Below are positions 6,585 through 7,782 of a DNA stretch of 7,782 nt, in pieces (position 1 is the first letter of the stretch; every line of letters starts with the position of its first letter). Source of the stretch: Alphaproteobacteria bacterium (GTDB lineage: Bacteria; Pseudomonadota; Alphaproteobacteria; UBA8366; JADFVY01); the NCBI GenBank assembly GCA_029881615.1, contig JAOUMF010000075.1, positions 1 through 7,782 on the forward strand. Reading direction: 5' to 3'. The notes under the pieces are model-generated. The model was not told where the DNA came from. It did no database searches and was given only the letters and a program-made list of their open reading frames with translations. The translations under genes and the position numbers were made by a program.

Positions 6585-6605
6585 CTCCGCGGGTAGATTA
6601 GATCT

Positions 6606-7782
6606 ATGGATATGTTTGCGAATTTCGGCATAGCGCTGTTCTGGTTTCTGGTGCTGTTGACCCCGCTGGTTTTCGTCCATGAACTGGGGCATTTCCTGAT
6701 CGCGCGCTGGAATGGCGTGCGGGTGGATGTATTTTCCATTGGCTTTGGCCCGGAGTTGTTTGGCTGGAACGACAAGACCGGCACTCGTTGGAAGGTCTGC
6801 GCTGTTCCCCTCGGCGGCTATATCAAGATGTTCGGCGAACATGCGCTGGAGGGCGCGGGGGAAGACGAAGAACCGCGGGAGATGACGGAAGAGGAGAAGA
6901 AAGTCTCCTTTGACCAGAAGCGTCTTTCGCAGCGCGCCTGGATTGTGTTTGCCGGTCCCGCAGCCAACTATATTTTTGCGGTCATTATAATGGCCAGCAG
7001 TTTTATGTTTCTGGGTCAACGGTTTACACCACCGGAAATAGGAACCGTGGCGGAAGGGTCGTCGGCTGCCGTCGCCGGACTGCGTCCCGGCGACGTGGTG
7101 TTAAGTATTGACGGCGCCGGCGTATCTCGGTTCGAGGATATCCTGATGAAAGTCGGGATGCGGCCTGGCGAAACGCTGGCCCTTGAGATCGAAAGGGATG
7201 GCTCGGTTATGAGCATCCCCGTGACAACGGATGTTGTCGAAGCCAAACAGATTGACAATACCGTTCAGAAAGTCGGCGATTTGGGTATTCGTTATCCCAT
7301 GCCGGCCCTGGTCAGGGATGTCGTCGGTGGCAGTGCGGCCGACGCGGCAGGGCTGCAATCAGGCGATGTGATTGTCGAGGTCGATGCCGCCACGATCGAA
7401 CATTTTGCCGATCTTCAGAAAATCGTCGCAGATTCGCCAGAAAAAACGCTGACTCTCTTAGTTCTCCGGGACGGGCGCAGGGTAACCCTGTCCGCGACGC
7501 CAGAGAAACAGCAGGTCACGCGGGCCGATGGCGAGGTCGTTGAGTATGGCATGCTGGGGGTCCGGGTCGACGCGGTCACGAAAGTGATAAAGCTTGGACC
7601 GGTCGACGCGGTCGGTGGCGCGGTCAAATGGGTCTATGACCTTACGTCGGGCTCGCTAATGGCGATCGGCCAGATGGTGATGGGCAAACGCGACAGCAGC
7701 CAGATGGGTGGTCCAATCATGATCGCCCAGGTTTCCAGCGAGGCGGCGTCGCTCGGGTTGGGCTGGTTTCTTCAGTTCATGG
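6606..7782 (+). CDS. rseP: Site-2 zinc metalloprotease RseP, partial (3' end outside window)
   Basis: RseP (M50 family) is an inner-membrane protease that cuts transmembrane segments, in E. coli that of the anti-sigma factor RseA and leftover signal peptides. The reading frame is open to the right edge with 392 codons visible; relatives are around 380-450 residues. A first membrane segment (about 7-30) carries the zinc motif HELGH (25-29), with His25, Glu26 and His29. GFG (46-48), PLGGYIKMFGE (68-78), an acidic stretch (82-98) and FAGPAANYIFA (115-125) follow. Two PDZ domains (about 142-210 and 228-295) then precede the conserved MGGPIMIA (367-374). The third zinc ligand, in the LDG motif, should lie just past the window. 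The ATG is 21 nt after the dxr stop with no strong ribosome binding site; Met3 (6612) is an alternative. Codon use is less GC-biased than in rpsB. bamA commonly follows. Confidence 0.96.
   Translation, partial: MDMFANFGIALFWFLVLLTPLVFVHELGHFLIARWNGVRVDVFSIGFGPELFGWNDKTGTRWKVCAVPLGGYIKMFGEHALEGAGEDEEPREMTEEEKKVSFDQKRLSQRAWIVFAGPAANYIFAVIIMASSFMFLGQRFTPPEIGTVAEGSSAAVAGLRPGDVVLSIDGAGVSRFEDILMKVGMRPGETLALEIERDGSVMSIPVTTDVVEAKQIDNTVQKVGDLGIRYPMPALVRDVVGGSAADAAGLQSGDVIVEVDAATIEHFADLQKIVADSPEKTLTLLVLRDGRRVTLSATPEKQQVTRADGEVVEYGMLGVRVDAVTKVIKLGPVDAVGGAVKWVYDLTSGSLMAIGQMVMGKRDSSQMGGPIMIAQVSSEAASLGLGWFLQFM

Overview
The window carries eight same-strand genes in the order rpsB-tsf-pyrH-frr-uppS-cdsA-dxr-rseP. 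This is a conserved proteobacterial cluster linking translation factors to envelope and isoprenoid synthesis. High GC, strongly GC-biased third codon positions in rpsB and tsf, the Ala/Glu-rich tail on ribosomal protein S2 and the protein sequences suggest an alphaproteobacterium, perhaps Rhodospirillales-like. That placement is inference; no rRNA is present to confirm it.

Layout. Positions 1-624 hold no convincing protein gene. This very GC-rich stretch contains a perfect 10-bp hairpin inside a larger dyad (about 93-155), a 15-bp direct repeat (252-299), a guanine-run cluster with G-quadruplex spacing (335-364), and a plausible sigma70-type promoter (449-477). A leader of about 140 nt with three small stem-loops then precedes rpsB. 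rpsB (625-1488) and tsf (1582-2478) are separated by 93 nt, and tsf and pyrH by 94 nt. Both gaps contain GC-rich stem-loops; the tsf-pyrH gap holds two, one of 10 bp and one with a GTAA tetraloop. From pyrH (2573) onward the genes are packed tightly: gaps of 3 and 4 nt, overlaps of 26 and 10 nt, then a 21-nt gap before rseP, which runs off the right edge.

How the genes work together. rpsB, tsf and frr serve ribosome assembly, elongation and recycling. pyrH makes UDP, which feeds RNA, CTP and UDP-sugar synthesis. dxr makes MEP, the source of isoprenoid precursors, and uppS turns these into undecaprenyl diphosphate for peptidoglycan. cdsA makes CDP-diacylglycerol for phospholipids, using CTP that derives from UMP kinase output. 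rseP is a membrane site-2 protease of the envelope stress pathway. In related genomes bamA, skp, lpxD, fabZ and lpxA usually follow, but they lie outside this window.

No mobile element, CRISPR array, tRNA, rRNA or clearly novel protein system is visible. The parts worth a second look are the structured non-coding segment before rpsB and the stem-loops between the first three genes.
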